DNA of 64,000 bases, from NCBI GenBank assembly GCA_009746045.1, contig RPFO01000072.1, positions 4,466,245 through 4,530,244 of the forward strand, written 5' to 3'. Under the pieces are notes generated by a model. It saw nothing but the letters and a program-made list of their open reading frames with translations. It ran no database searches and was not told where the DNA came from. Made by a program: the position numbers and the translations under genes. The stretch's first letter is position 1, and the number at the start of each line of letters is the position of its first letter. This DNA comes from Mesostigma viride (Eukaryota; Streptophyta; Mesostigmatophyceae; Mesostigmatales; Mesostigmataceae). Shown in pieces: positions 1 to 9,995 of this stretch.

Positions 1-101
1 CCTCCCGCACACTCTTCCTCTCCCTCTTACGTTTTCTCTCTCTTTCTCCCTCTTTGTTTGCCTCGCCCTCTATGGTACCGTGTGCACTAAACGGAACCCA
101 G

Positions 102-3100
102 GTGGCTGGGCCTGGTCGAAGACACCCCCCTCCCTGCGGGCTGCCCCACCCCGATGGACGTACTATGTTCGCTCCTTGAGTCCAAGCTCAAGTACATGCC
201 GGGGCAGCAGGTGGGTCTCATGAACCATGGTGGAAACACCTTAAGGTGACAGGTGGAAACAAACCCTTTGGTCCTAACCCCTTGCTTGCTTGGTGTTGAT
301 GGGCATGTGAGTGGGCCAGGGCAGCCGATGCCCTGCCTGATGGCATGCCGCTGAACGTCAAGTCACAACTAATTTGATTGTTGTCACAGTGGCAGTTTTT
401 CATGGTCGTGCTGCTGTTCTTTTGAGCATAGGGTTGAGCCATCTGGGAGCTATAGTTTTCTGTTATGGCATACCGTATGTGCTACATGGTCGAGGCTTTT
501 ATTGATTTTTTGTGGGGGGAAGAGGGGACGATTGAGTTAAATTACCCGTTAACAAAAGACAGCAAGCAATCATGGCAATCGACTCTATCCAAGGAAAGCC
601 ATCCCCATGCCTGCCCACTCGCCAACTTGGCTCCATCGAGCCAACTCATATCTTCTCCCCTCCTTCCGCAACACCTATGCCCAACCCCTTCGCTCGCCCG
701 CCCATCCACCCGCCCACCCACCCATTAACCAGCCCACATACACAGGCATACACTCAGTCACCAATCACGCTTATTCCATCAAACCTATGATCCCCCCGCC
801 TCCCCAACACCCGCCCACGCTCCACACACATCGCAGGACATGGTCATGCTGCGCCACGAGCTCATCGTGGAGCTGCCAGGTGGCGCGCCGACGAGCGCCG
901 CCCGCACGGTCGCTAGAGGGGAGCCACCCGCTGGGGCGGCCGATGCCTCAAATGGAGAAACCAACGGCACCATGAGCGCACTCCCTGATGGGCCTGTGGG
1001 AGCAGGAGAGGCCATCGCGGTACCCGAGCGCACGAGCCTAGCTACACATCCTGCATCCGTGCAATCGGTGAATCAGGCTGCATTGGCACATTCCATGCAT
1101 CCGCCCACATCGGTGGCTGCGTCATCCCCTCAGCAGACGATGCAACGAATGAGGTTGTCATCCACGCTGCTGGCATTTGGAGACGCGGGGGATGGCCTGT
1201 CGAGCGCCTCCGCGGTGACAAGTGGCAGCTCCTCGGCGGTCGCAACAGGCCAACCCCTTGGCGCGGTGAAGGAGGACAAGAAGGATGATGGTCATCATGG
1301 TATCGAGGGGGATGTACATAGCGCGAAGAGGGTCGGGATGGCCCAGCAAGTAGATGCCCCATGCGGGACCAGTCATGGGAACAAGGGCAGCGGTCAGCAG
1401 CCACGGCCAGTCTCTGCGATGGCGCGCACGGTGGGCTACCCGGTGGCCGTCATGGCAAAGGCAGGTCATGCTCCGTTCATGCATTTGTACTCACCATACT
1501 CGTGTCCACACTAGTTGTAGCTCCAAACACTTGGGGGCAAGGGGAGGTTTGCACGGTGGGCTACCCGGTGGCCGTCATGGCAAAGGCAGGTCATGCTCCG
1601 TTCATGCATTTGTACTCACCATACTCGTGTCCACACTAGTTGTAGCTCCAAACACTCGGGGGCAAGGGGAGGTTCGCACGGTGGGCTACCCAGTGGCCGT
1701 CATGGCAAAGGTAACGGCGACGACCCAGCGCCTGTGGGGGCAAATGTGAAGGGCGAGGGGACGGGTGGGTGAGGGGGGGAAAGGGATGGACGAGGGGGTG
1801 GAGTGGGGGGACGGGATGGGAGAGAAAGGGGGGGAGAGTGAAGCCAGTGGTGAGGGGAAGTTGGGGGAACCTTTGGGGCTCTGGGGGGAGGGGGGGAGAG
1901 GAGGAGGAGGGATTGTATGGTCTTGTTTTGGTGCAAGCGATGGCCACACATTGTGGATGCCTTCTGCAGGGATGCTTTTTCAAGTAGAGCCGCCTAACAG
2001 TTATTGACTAGGTGTTCTTGGCTGGTTGACCGAGTGGGTAGGTTGTTATAATAATCTTATGTAATGTTTTCCTATATAACGGTGATTAAGATACCTGAGT
2101 TATATAATCTGTCCACGCCTTGAGTGTGATGCCTCCATTTGTTTCGAAGCCTTCCAGGTTTGTCTCATGGATTGAGACAAACCTCGGTTGGTGGAATTTG
2201 GCAGGGCGAGCAGGTGCGGCCGACCTGCATGCTTGCTGCCAGCACGTTATATCATGTCAGGCATGTGTGTTCTGCGAGACCCTTCCTTGATGCCTTCCTT
2301 GAGGTCTGCGTTGGGACACCCACAACCTGGTAGCGATAGATACTCATCGCCTTCCATGGTGATTTCTGAGATCAATTTTGTACTTGCATGGGCTAAACCG
2401 CTCATGACTGCCGCTGCTCTCTCTCTTATCGTCCTTGAATGTGAACAACGGCAGTTGCTGCTGTCCGATCGGATCGCGGCGCGAGGCGTGCTGCGCCCCA
2501 CCACCCAGGAGATCTACATGCCAGGTAAGGCACCCTATCGTGTAACGTGGCTGCCAGGCAAGACGGCTGTTAGGGGAATGCTATCTAATTGGTTGGTCAA
2601 ATAACCCATTGGGGTTGGGTTTCCCATGGATATCTCGGTTGCCCAGCCACTAGTCGAATAGCGGCACTGTTAGACCAAACCAATAGATCTAATATGGAAG
2701 CCGCTGCAGCAACATAGTGCCAGGCGTGCAGCGCTCGGGATTTGTGCCTAGCATTTGTTAGTAAGCACATTGGCCTAGCATTTGTTTGTTAGTAAGCACG
2801 TTGGCCTAGCATTTGTTTTTTAGTAAGCACGTTGGCCTAGCATTTGTTTGTTAGTCAGCATATTGGCCTAGCATTTGTTTGTTATAAAGCGCATTGGCCT
2901 AGCATTTCTTATTAAGCACATTGTCCTTGATGACGCTTATCGTTCGCTTTCTCTGAAATGATGCTGCAACAGCTGAGTACGAGGATGCCCGTCTAGAGGT
3001 GGCCATGTTCTTCTTGTCTCATGGTGGTGCTAGGGAGGCCTTGCTAATTGGCATCATGCGGCATTTTACCTGCATGGATGCCTTGCATGGGCGCGTGGTA

Positions 3101-3191
3101 ACGCTGGTTGTTTAACACTGCGTCGGAGACAGCGCTGCAAGAACTAGAGGCGCTCGGCATCAAATGTTTGGAAGCAGTGGAGGAGCTCTAA
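102..3191 (+). CDS. Saccharopine dehydrogenase C-terminal exons (SDH or LKR/SDH), 5' part outside window
   Basis: Four exons of a lysine-metabolism enzyme that interconverts saccharopine with lysine/glutamate or aminoadipate semialdehyde. Proposed exons: 102-210, 837-1460, 2455-2524 and 3133-3191 (TAA). Family-typical blocks are read across the junctions: WLGLVEDTPLPAG then MDVLCSLLESKLKYMPGQQ in exon 1, DMVMLRHELIVELPGG and SAMARTVGYPVAVMAK in exon 2, IAARGVLRPTTQEIYMP in exon 3, ALQELEALGIKCLEAVEEL in exon 4. Acceptors end in AG at 101, 836, 2454 and 3132; donors are GT at 211 and 2525. The exon-2 donor is either GC at 1461 or the GT at 1711 after a tandem duplication. Exon 2 carries about 150 low-complexity residues between blocks that are normally close together. 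Family assignment is from motif order; bifunctional versus monofunctional cannot be decided because the N-terminal part is outside. Bases 1-101 are pyrimidine-rich intron. Confidence 0.82.
1426..1710 (+). repeat. 125-bp tandem repeat spanning an exon end / splice donor
   Basis: A unit beginning GCACGGTGGGCTACC recurs at 1426, 1551 and 1676 (period 125 bp, last copy partial). Each copy repeats the coding block TVGYPVAVMAK of saccharopine dehydrogenase and the bases after it. Copies 1 and 2 are followed by GCAGGT and the third by GTAACG, so the canonical GT donor survives only in the last copy. An in-frame TAG lies between copies 1 and 2. Confidence 0.9.
2745..2930 (+). repeat. 31-bp tandem repeat in the last saccharopine dehydrogenase intron
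   Basis: The unit beginning TGGCCTAGCATTTG recurs at 2771, 2802, 2833, 2864 and 2895 (exact 31-bp spacing), with a shorter unit in front at about 2747. The copies differ by a few bases. It lies wholly inside the intron 2525-3132. The copies abut with no unique spacers, so this is an intronic minisatellite and not a CRISPR array. Confidence 0.9.
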
Positions 3192-4317
3192 CCGCCAGCT
3201 CGGTGCCTCAAAGACTGATAGAGGCCTCCAGACTTACATAGAGGCTTCCAGACGTCTGTAAGTACTTACATAGAGGCACTGTGGCACGGGCCGGCAATTT
3301 GGGGCCGGTGGCTCCTCACGAGGTACTTCTCAAAGTCGGGGCATGAGGCTCCAGGCATGAGGAGCATGGTGGGGGAACCCAGACAGGCTGGTCACTGACC
3401 TACAAGGCGCCCTCGGTCCGTCCACGTTTCTCAGGGCTGACTCTGTGCACCGAGTTGGTCGATCCACCTTCGGAACCGTCAGGGTTGACGGAGCCAACAT
3501 GCTGTGATTCCTTTGTACAACTTGTGCATGCTCACATCAAGAGCTAGCAGTGGAGCTTAATCTTTTGCGGACACTTGCACTGCTGGCATCAGGGTCAATT
3601 GTATATCATCGGGGATGTTTTAGTGCCTCCGGCTGCACCTGGCTGGCCTGCAGGATGTTGCTGTAACGCCACTGTCGTCACAGGAGGCAGTGACCCCGAG
3701 ACGTGGGGTCACCTGCGTGGAACGTGGTATGGGACAAAATGCTGTGCCGTGTACATATCCAACCAAGCTGAAGTATGAAGTGCGAACTCGTGGGCAGTAG
3801 GTATGGGGAAGCTGATATTGCAATGTGTTCGGTATACATCAATCTGAAAAGTTAACACATACTACTTGTATGTATGATTTTGGTTAGAAGCACATCTTCG
3901 AAGAATGCCAGGGACTGCATGCGGTCGATCTGTGGGGTATACCAACCCCGCTTGTACGTCATGTCTCTGGTTAACACTATGTGGCCTGCTGATGATCCTC
4001 TGGAGGTGCTTGCAGATCTGGCTAGATATTTCTGCCCATGGTTTTGTAATATTAGGAAACTGTGTTTCTTTGCATGAATGCCTTGCAGATAAGAGTTTAG
4101 CATAGCACGGAAGTATTTTGGCACATGCCTGTACGTGGTGCACTGCAAGCTCTTGTTTGAAAATTTTTGAACTCGACAGAAACATATGGAAACTGCATTG
4201 AAGGGGGCATCTTTTGTAAATTACGCCCATGCTTCTATGACTGAATGAATCACCAGGTTTTGAGGACCTTTCCCAAAATGATAAATATTGCTGTACAACG
4301 ACTCCTTCTTTTGGTAT
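3192..4317. other. 3' flank / intergenic, no gene recognised
   Basis: Downstream of the saccharopine dehydrogenase stop. It holds a short direct repeat (GAGGCCTCCAGACTTACATA, then a variant copy, 3221-3265) and a leftward open frame of 186 codons (3862-4422) with no recognisable motif. I see no supported gene. Confidence 0.6.
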
Positions 4318-4548
4318 AAATATCTCGAAACACACGCCCTGATCAAGCATGCTGTTTCCGGCCCCACCGTCTTGGTCATCTAGTCGCTCTACACGTACGC
4401 CAGCCATAATTTCAATGCACACGGATACACATTTCCATCACCATTCATCTTCATCATCCTGAACGACTCGAACACGCGGACAAGATAACGGCAGGCTCGA
4501 GCTACCATGGTCCGGATTCTCCCGATTTCTGGCCAGCGCTGGTTGTCT
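4318..4548 (+). repeat. Dispersed ~230-bp repeat (partner at 57091-57324)
   Basis: About 230 bp, from the block ACGCCCTGATCAAGCATG to the block CCGATTTCTGGCC, recurs in the same orientation at 57091-57324 with only scattered substitutions. Both copies keep an open leftward frame (RTMVARACRYLVRVFES), but no protein family is recognised. This copy lies just outside the virus; the other abuts a Ty3 integrase fragment. A host interspersed repeat or retroelement piece is likely. Confidence 0.85.
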
Positions 4549-4645
4549 CCTTGATAAATATGGATCAAAAGCACATCAAACTGAGTTAAGCTTTTCCTAG
4601 GGCATGTATGAGTGATCCATGATGACATGCAGCATATACTATGTG

Positions 4646-4682
4646 TCACGTGACGCCGTCACGTGTATAATTAATTAATTAA
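4646..4682. repeat. CACGTG dyad next to a TTAA tract, left edge of the virus
   Basis: TCACGTGACGCCGTCACGTG is an imperfect palindrome followed directly by (TTAA)n. It straddles the outer boundary of the left terminal inverted repeat. Related composites occur at 37352-37393, 50435-50480 and 59743-59790. Confidence 0.8.
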
Positions 4683-4807
4683 GTAGCTTCCATCATCATT
4701 CCGTCATCATTCCGTCATCGCGGCTCACAGAAGGGCACCAGCCTTATGCTGGCATCTGCCACCCCTATAGTGACCCTATAGTGACCGCGGCCTGGGGTGG
4801 GGTATCA

Positions 4808-4848
4808 CCCTAAACCCTAAACCCTAAACCCTAAACCCTAAACCCTAA
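4808..4848 (-). repeat. Telomere-type repeats (CCCTAAA)n inside left TIR
   Basis: Five perfect CCCTAAA heptamers plus CCCTAA, in register, about 140 bp inside the outer end of the TIR. It is the plant/green-alga telomere unit read on the C-rich strand towards the element interior. It is mirrored as TTTAGGG in the right TIR. Confidence 0.97.
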
Positions 4849-5205
4849 CACCGTCTCCAGACACCCACGGCATCCCCCCACCCTGGCTATCACCCTCCCA
4901 CTGTGACTAAATTTACTAAGTTTACTATGGGTTTTTGGTTTTTTTTCTAGGAAATTCAAGCCAGCTGCCATGAGGTCAAGGTGCTACAGGTGCTGTGTGG
5001 TACAGGGTAGCTATAGTGACCTTATAGTGACCATGGTGGTAGACTCTTATGCTGGCATCCCAGGGTGACTAAATTTACTAAGTTTACTATGGGTTTTGGG
5101 TTTTTTTCTAGGAAATTCAAGCCACCTGCCATGAGGTCAAGGTTGTGACATCCAGTCCCACCATGCCATAAGAGGGTGAGGCGTGTGGGATATGGGACTA
5201 AGTCA

Positions 5206-5533
5206 TTTCCCGTGGGAGACTATGTTTACTAAGTTTACTATGGGTTTTGGGTTTTATTCCTAGGAAATTAATTCAGGTGTGCACCACCAAAAACACACCT
5301 GAATTTCCCAAAAAAAGAACCCCCAAAAAACTTAGTAAATATAGTCTCCCACGACAAATGGTTATGAAAACGTAGTTTCCCACGGCAAAATGACCAATAA
5401 ATCCATCTCCCACGGGAAAGGCCATGGGGGCGGCCAGCGGGGGTGCAGCGGGGGGCGCGGACTGCCAAGCAGTGGCGGGACTGCCAGGTGGTGGTGATGG
5501 TGTGAGGGCTTGCTGTGTTTTCTCGTGGGAAAC
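5206..5533. promoter_or_regulatory. Cluster of TCCCACGGGAAA-like palindromic motifs in the TIR
   Basis: Direct reading gives TTTCCCGTGGGAGAC (5206-5220), TCTCCCACGACA (5345-5356), TTTCCCACGGCAAAA (5376-5390), TCTCCCACGGGAAAG (5406-5420) and TTCTCGTGGGAAAC (5520-5533). Several sit next to TTTACTAAG- or AGTAAATATAGT-type blocks. The same motif recurs at 8391-8436 and 8693-8709, next to viral gene starts. A binding site for a viral or host factor, or an origin iteron, is an inference. Confidence 0.6.
5270..5306. repeat. Hairpin within the TIR
   Basis: AATTCAGGTGTG pairs with CACACCTGAATT around a short loop (ACCACCAAAAA). The same hairpin lies at about 36728-36764 in the right TIR. The internal TIR fragment at 22052-22520 ends inside its loop, so this is where one rearrangement junction lies. 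Confidence 0.85.
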
Positions 5534-5810
5534 TATATTTACTACTAAATTGATATTTTCAGTTGGAAATGGAGGTTTTATTCGATGTGAGTGAGAGTGC
5601 ATGCACAGGCTTGCATAATTTCCCGCAAAGAAAACCCAAAACCTGTAGTTAGCTTAGTAAATTTAGTAAGGTGCTGGAGGGTCGAGCAGTGCGTGGGAGT
5701 TGGCGGACCCGGCGAGGGCCGCGCGGCGGGGTGTGCAGAGTGTCACGGGGTCCACACATCTGGAAACTAAGACGATTGACACGTGAAAAATCGTTTCATT
5801 AAAATATTAC

Positions 5811-8513
5811 TTACGAAGGGCAATACCGCCATCCAATAAAACAATTCGGCCTGGAACCGTCGCTCAACTTGTACTGAGTCAGCCTGCAGCCCAGAACCGC
5901 CTTTGCCTCGTCTCCAAATAATTTCGCCTTGTAGCTATCCATACCAGTCGAAGCAATGTACTCGTCGAGAAGAACCTTTACAGGCACTGCCTCTCCGCTG
6001 CACTTGACAAGCTCGCCGCTTTTCTTTAGCTCCTCGATAAAGGCACCCACACCATCAGACGAAACCTTCGAGTCCGTCTTCAGGACTCGCATCTCCTCCG
6101 ACCTAGGCGGCCACCTCTCGTCCTTGCTGGTTGCTGCCAGGTATACTACGCACTCTCTAATCGAAATCGCCATCAATCCTAACGCAAACTCCTTGGCACG
6201 CTCGTTCAGTGTGGTGTCCACGAGATGCATGTGCGGACGATCAGGTTCATCGGCCATCTCTTTCCGCGTGCAAAACTTGCTCACGAAAGGGTACATGACA
6301 GCGCGGTCCCACAACCCCTCGCAGTGCTCGTCAAATTTCACGTCGTTGTTTGTGTCCAAAATAAGCTTGAATGACGTGGGAAATTGCACGTACTCGTTAG
6401 AGTGGAGAGCGCGTGCCTTCAAGACGCCATTGCCTGTGATGTTCTTGAATTTTGATGCCACAATAGGGACGTTGCGCTGGAGCTCGTTCGTCAAACCGAT
6501 GCGCATGCCGCGCATTCTCAAAACTTCTGGCGTCGCCACATCACTGTCCCGCTCCTGCGAAGTGTAGAAAGCAGTACGAACGGTGTCCGCATTGTCGCCG
6601 TATGCCTCTCTGATTACTTTCATCAGGAAGCCCTTCCCGTTCCGTCCTGAACCCTTCCAAAAGTATCCTTGCTCGTCACGATTGTCCCCCACCATCAGTG
6701 AGCCAAGGAAACGCTTAAAGTGGGCCCGGGTCACCTCGTCTGGGAAAATTTCCTCCAACTTCACTTCCATAGCACAAGTGTCGGCGTCTGGCGTGTAGGG
6801 AATTCTCATCTGCTTGGAAAGCATGTCGTCGGGCCGTCCAGGGCGCAGGGTCATTGTAGTAAGTTCCAGCACCCCGTTAGTGAAGCACAGGAGGTATGGA
6901 TTCCGGTCTAGCCGCTCCACGAAGTCCGTTGGCTCGGCGTATATGATCGCCCTGACCTCGTTGCGGATGTAGTTGATGTAAGGACCGTCACGCAAGTTGC
7001 GAGAGATCTTCGCAGCGGAATCTGCCAGGGCATCAAAGTACGCCGCCTTCTTGTCGTCACCTAGATGCTCGGCCTTGTCACGCCGTTCAGAAAAATAGCG
7101 TGCCACCTCCTCGTACTTTAACTTGAGCTTGTCCGCATCTCCGATGGCGTTCCGCAGAGGTTCGTCAGTCATCAGCTGGCGCCACCTGTGGTCCCTGAAA
7201 TTCCACAACGACCCACCGCTGTACCGCCAAGTCCCAGCAAATCCCACCACACAGGCCTCGGCTACACCGCGATGAGAATTCTCGAAGTGCGCGAGAATGT
7301 ATGATGTCGTGGCGTCCTCGGATGGGAAAAGCAAAGACTTGAGTTCGTCGCCGAGAGCGACAACTTCGCTCGAGAAGTCGCGGCAGTCCGAGTCGTGGCA
7401 TTTCTGAACGATGCCGTCACGCGATACGACGAGGTAAGTGTGGTTGCTCCCGTGCTCGCGGCCAGCTCCGAGGCACAAGTGGCTGAACGTGCGCAGGACG
7501 TAGTTGTCACGGTCCTTCGAGTAGTGAAGGCTCGCAGCATCCAGCGCGTGGTCTTCAAAATTCGGGTAACGCTCGGTCCACCTGGCCACGATGCGCGAAG
7601 TGACGTTGGCGATGTCGTCACTGTCCAGGTGCGTGATTTCGTCGCTGCTAGTGGCGAAAGCCCTCGTCGAAGGGCGTCCAACGTCACGCTTGCCACCGCT
7701 CGACTTTTTTCCTTTTTTTGCTGGAGGCTCGAGACCGTCGGTTAGGTCGTCAACCGGTAGCCATTGCGCGTCGTCGCTCACGACCTGCACAACAAACGCC
7801 TCGAGTGGCGTCTGTTCGTCAACTGGCAGGAGCAGAGGACAATGAGCGTCAATTGCTGGATCCTTGCGATTGTGAATGCAGTTCAGCAGCTGATTTGTCT
7901 TGTAAATCCCCTTGTCCCATCCAGGCATTTGCAAGAGACCCGCTTGCATCAGGCGGCCCATGTCCTTCACCAAGACTTTCTTGTTCTGGATGAAAAAACG
8001 GAACGAGTATTTGTACACCCGCTTCGTAATTTCTCCTTTTGCGTTCTTCTTCTCACACCACCGTGGCTCACGCGTGGCTACCTCGATGTTGCGCGCGTCG
8101 ATGTTGAAATTCTCGGCGATGTCGTTAAGCAGCTCGTCAATCGTGACTCCAGGGTCCGCTTCCTCGTGGTCGAAACCCAGGTCGTAATCGAGGTATGGCT
8201 TGACGATGTCGGACTCCGTCAACGCCTCGCACCACTGGTCACCGTGTCGAATTATGTCGAGAGCTGCCGTGAGAGGGTAGTCAAGAGCGTCCCAATTCTT
8301 AGACTTCATCTTCCGCGAGAGCTTGATCGCCTTGGAGGCCGTGGGTGGACCGGGAGCCTCCATGGTGGTGTGAGCGCGAGAGTGCGGATTGTCGTGGGAG
8401 AGTCCGCCTTTATTCCCGTGGGAGATCTCCCACGAGGAATCGAATCGTGTCGGCTTGTCGGTTACGTCGTGTCGGTCGACCGTGTCGTCATGCAGGTTGA
8501 AGTTCGAGACCAT
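5811..8513 (-). CDS. Primase-superfamily 3 (D5-like) helicase
   Basis: 900-aa replication protein predicted to prime and unwind viral DNA. The N-terminal third holds YLDYD (residues ~107-111), which fits the metal-binding DxD of archaeo-eukaryotic primases. The C-terminal part is an SF3 helicase: Walker A GSGRNGKG (~620-627), then LTNELQRNVPIVASKFKN and the sensor-like block LILDTNNDVKFDEHCEGLWDR (~717-737) typical of D5/poxvirus-type ATPases. It is last of the leftward genes and ends ~70 bp from the TIR. ATG at 8513 is the first in frame; an ATG at about 8361 (MEAPGPPTAS) could instead be the true start, because the first 50 residues look unconserved. Promoter-proximal DNA holds two TCCCACG palindromes. 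Intact. The helicase call is firm, the primase half less so. Confidence 0.88.
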   Translation of the reverse strand: MVSNFNLHDDTVDRHDVTDKPTRFDSSWEISHGNKGGLSHDNPHSRAHTTMEAPGPPTASKAIKLSRKMKSKNWDALDYPLTAALDIIRHGDQWCEALTESDIVKPYLDYDLGFDHEEADPGVTIDELLNDIAENFNIDARNIEVATREPRWCEKKNAKGEITKRVYKYSFRFFIQNKKVLVKDMGRLMQAGLLQMPGWDKGIYKTNQLLNCIHNRKDPAIDAHCPLLLPVDEQTPLEAFVVQVVSDDAQWLPVDDLTDGLEPPAKKGKKSSGGKRDVGRPSTRAFATSSDEITHLDSDDIANVTSRIVARWTERYPNFEDHALDAASLHYSKDRDNYVLRTFSHLCLGAGREHGSNHTYLVVSRDGIVQKCHDSDCRDFSSEVVALGDELKSLLFPSEDATTSYILAHFENSHRGVAEACVVGFAGTWRYSGGSLWNFRDHRWRQLMTDEPLRNAIGDADKLKLKYEEVARYFSERRDKAEHLGDDKKAAYFDALADSAAKISRNLRDGPYINYIRNEVRAIIYAEPTDFVERLDRNPYLLCFTNGVLELTTMTLRPGRPDDMLSKQMRIPYTPDADTCAMEVKLEEIFPDEVTRAHFKRFLGSLMVGDNRDEQGYFWKGSGRNGKGFLMKVIREAYGDNADTVRTAFYTSQERDSDVATPEVLRMRGMRIGLTNELQRNVPIVASKFKNITGNGVLKARALHSNEYVQFPTSFKLILDTNNDVKFDEHCEGLWDRAVMYPFVSKFCTRKEMADEPDRPHMHLVDTTLNERAKEFALGLMAISIRECVVYLAATSKDERWPPRSEEMRVLKTDSKVSSDGVGAFIEELKKSGELVKCSGEAVPVKVLLDEYIASTGMDSYKAKLFGDEAKAVLGCRLTQYKLSDGSRPNCFIGWRYCPS
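8391..8436. promoter_or_regulatory. Back-to-back CCCACG palindromes near primase start
   Basis: GTCGTGGGAG (8391-8400), then TTCCCGTGGGAGA and TCTCCCACGAGG joined (8412-8436). They lie within the first codons of the annotated primase-helicase, upstream of the alternative ATG at about 8361. They match the motif cluster of the TIR, and the position suggests the shorter start and a regulatory role (inference). Confidence 0.5.
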
Positions 8514-8692
8514 TCTGGAAGGTTGTATACCGTATGCTTAGAAAAAAAAAGTTTCGATTAAAAAATTTCAGTTCGTCTAAAAACCACACAGACCCTCGAA
8601 CCTCGACCCTTGAGAAAAATGGTCCCATGGAACTTTTTTATTTCCTGTATAATGCATGCAGTTTAGGATATCCTTTTCGACATTCATGAAAA

Positions 8693-8709
8693 TTTCCCAC
8701 GGGAAAACT
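8693..8709. promoter_or_regulatory. Perfect TTTCCCACGGGAAA palindrome
   Basis: TTTCCCACGGGAAA is a near-perfect inverted repeat just beyond the tyrosine recombinase stop, within the AT-rich 198-bp gap 8514-8711 that must hold the primase-helicase promoter. It matches the repeated TIR motif. Confidence 0.55.
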
Positions 8710-8711
8710 GT

Positions 8712-9995
8712 CTACTTTTTCCTCGGCCTCAGCCGACGTCCGCCAGTCTCGCCGCCCTGGGGAGAGGGGTCCCCCGCCTGCCGCTCGTAAACGGCTCCTG
8801 TAAGTACGTCGTGCCCCATCAAGTCACCAGCCCATTTTCGCTTTTTCCACGAAGCGCCCTTCAAGAAACGGGTGATGTACGCCTGCCTCGTTGCATCAAT
8901 GCCGTGGTAGATGCGGTTGTACTTCGCAGAATAATACTCGTGCTTCATGTATTCGCCTGGATTTTTTGGGTCCTCGAACACGTACTTCTGATCAGCTCGA
9001 GCCTGCAACGCGTTAATCAGCTTCTTGTACCCGTCTGGAATTTGGTAGTCGTACGTGCCGTACGTCTCTGCCGTCTTAAAACGTTGAATTATCATGCGGC
9101 GCTCGCTCGGAATGTATCCGTTCTCGTGTGGCTCGAGCTCGCTGATAGAACTGACGATGCGCATTTTGTCGTGGTCGTACCTGGTCGGTGGCAGTTTCTC
9201 GCCGGACAGGTAAATAAGACCCATCAAAGCGGCGTCAGACGTAGGGTCCTTTTTGTACTCGGCGGCGGCGATCCGCTGGAGCTGCTCGTACGTGTACCTC
9301 AGTGGCTTGCTCTCGGCCCTGTCGAATTTCCTGTCGAGATCGCCGACCTTCAGCTCATTGACTCGAGCAGCGTACGCGTCCGTCACGTCGCGTGGGAGCC
9401 TCTTCTCAGGTGGCATCATTCGATTCACCCCGTTTATCACTCCGAGCAAGTTCTTCTCGTTCTCCCTCCACGCATCCTCTTTCGAGTGTGCGAGCTTGCG
9501 TTTGGGTTCCGAGGTTTCGTGGACGACGCGCAGGACACGGGCGGTGTCTGCGAGGCAGTCGACTGATTCGTCCTGCGAGCACCCCATTTTGTCAAGGAGA
9601 ACTCGCAGCCTGCCGATATACCCCTTCGCGGTTTTGCGCGTCGCCCCGCGCTCTCTCGAGGGCCTGCCAGGCTCGTGATGCTCTGGCCGGGAATCCGCTG
9701 CGGCGACGGCCTCGTCGAACGTCCAGTATCGTCCATCAGTAGGTCGCGCAGGCGGTTCCTCGTGGTGCGGTGGCTCCGGCGAGGGTGGAGAGGTCGCCTG
9801 CAAGCCGATTTTTTCCGCGCACTCGGGGTTATTTGCGATCCATCGGTCACTGGGATTCCAGACGCCCTTCTTGACCTTGCTTTTCGCCGAGATGCAGTTC
9901 GTCTGGTCGCGGGCGATTGCTCGCCTCTTCGCCTGGGCCCGTCGCCATTGCTCGCGACGCTCCTCTACGGTCACCGTCATCTGATGACTGAACAT
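8712..9995 (-). CDS. Tyrosine recombinase / integrase
   Basis: 427-aa recombinase predicted to integrate the viral genome by breaking and rejoining DNA through a 3'-phosphotyrosine. Catalytic blocks in order: Arg in PPTRYDHDKM (~270-279), Lys in RFKTAE (~304-309), the Arg motif DATRQAYITRF (~365-375), and GHDVLTGAVYE with the His and nucleophilic Tyr (~394-404). The N-terminal ~110 residues are basic and Pro/Glu-rich; residues ~115-230 look like the helical core-binding domain. It belongs to the leftward cluster. Its ATG at 9995 lies inside the 3' end of the AT-hook gene (149 nt overlap in another frame); an ATG five codons on (MTVTVEERRE) is an alternative start. Integration by a tyrosine recombinase, not an rve integrase, is common among PLVs. 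Confidence 0.85.
   Translation of the reverse strand: MFSHQMTVTVEERREQWRRAQAKRRAIARDQTNCISAKSKVKKGVWNPSDRWIANNPECAEKIGLQATSPPSPEPPHHEEPPARPTDGRYWTFDEAVAAADSRPEHHEPGRPSRERGATRKTAKGYIGRLRVLLDKMGCSQDESVDCLADTARVLRVVHETSEPKRKLAHSKEDAWRENEKNLLGVINGVNRMMPPEKRLPRDVTDAYAARVNELKVGDLDRKFDRAESKPLRYTYEQLQRIAAAEYKKDPTSDAALMGLIYLSGEKLPPTRYDHDKMRIVSSISELEPHENGYIPSERRMIIQRFKTAETYGTYDYQIPDGYKKLINALQARADQKYVFEDPKNPGEYMKHEYYSAKYNRIYHGIDATRQAYITRFLKGASWKKRKWAGDLMGHDVLTGAVYERQAGDPSPQGGETGGRRLRPRKK

Larger units (their letters stand above)
4667..5743. repeat. Left terminal inverted repeat
   Basis: The reverse complement matches 36288-37368 almost base for base, from the TTAA-rich outer edge to the inner block GTGTGCAGAGTGT (5731-5743). 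Inside are, in order: a (TTCCGTCATCA)n-type short repeat, telomere-type repeats, three diverged direct copies of a module beginning CTAAATTTACTAAGTTTACT (about 4908, 5067 and, partial, 5222), a hairpin at 5270-5306, and several copies of a TCCCACGGGAAA-type motif. No convincing gene; the 109-codon leftward frame at 5273-5602 spans the repeats. Confidence 0.92.

Noticed and set aside
840-1514. Stand-alone 224-codon rightward gene
   Set aside because: It is an internal exon of saccharopine dehydrogenase with an AG acceptor at 836 and spurious extension past the splice donor.
2745-2930. CRISPR array
   Set aside because: 31-bp units abut without unique spacers and lie in a eukaryotic intron; it is a minisatellite.
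3862-4422. 186-codon leftward frame left of the virus
   Set aside because: No motif, runs into a dispersed repeat, and no splice or start context; likely chance.
4667-4860. True chromosome end at the telomere-type repeats
   Set aside because: Only six units, embedded within matching TIRs and followed by host genes on both sides.
5273-5602. 109-codon frame inside the left TIR (partly open also at 36429-36671)
   Set aside because: It spans the hairpin and repeated motifs, is interrupted in the right TIR by a one-base difference, and has no recognisable domain.
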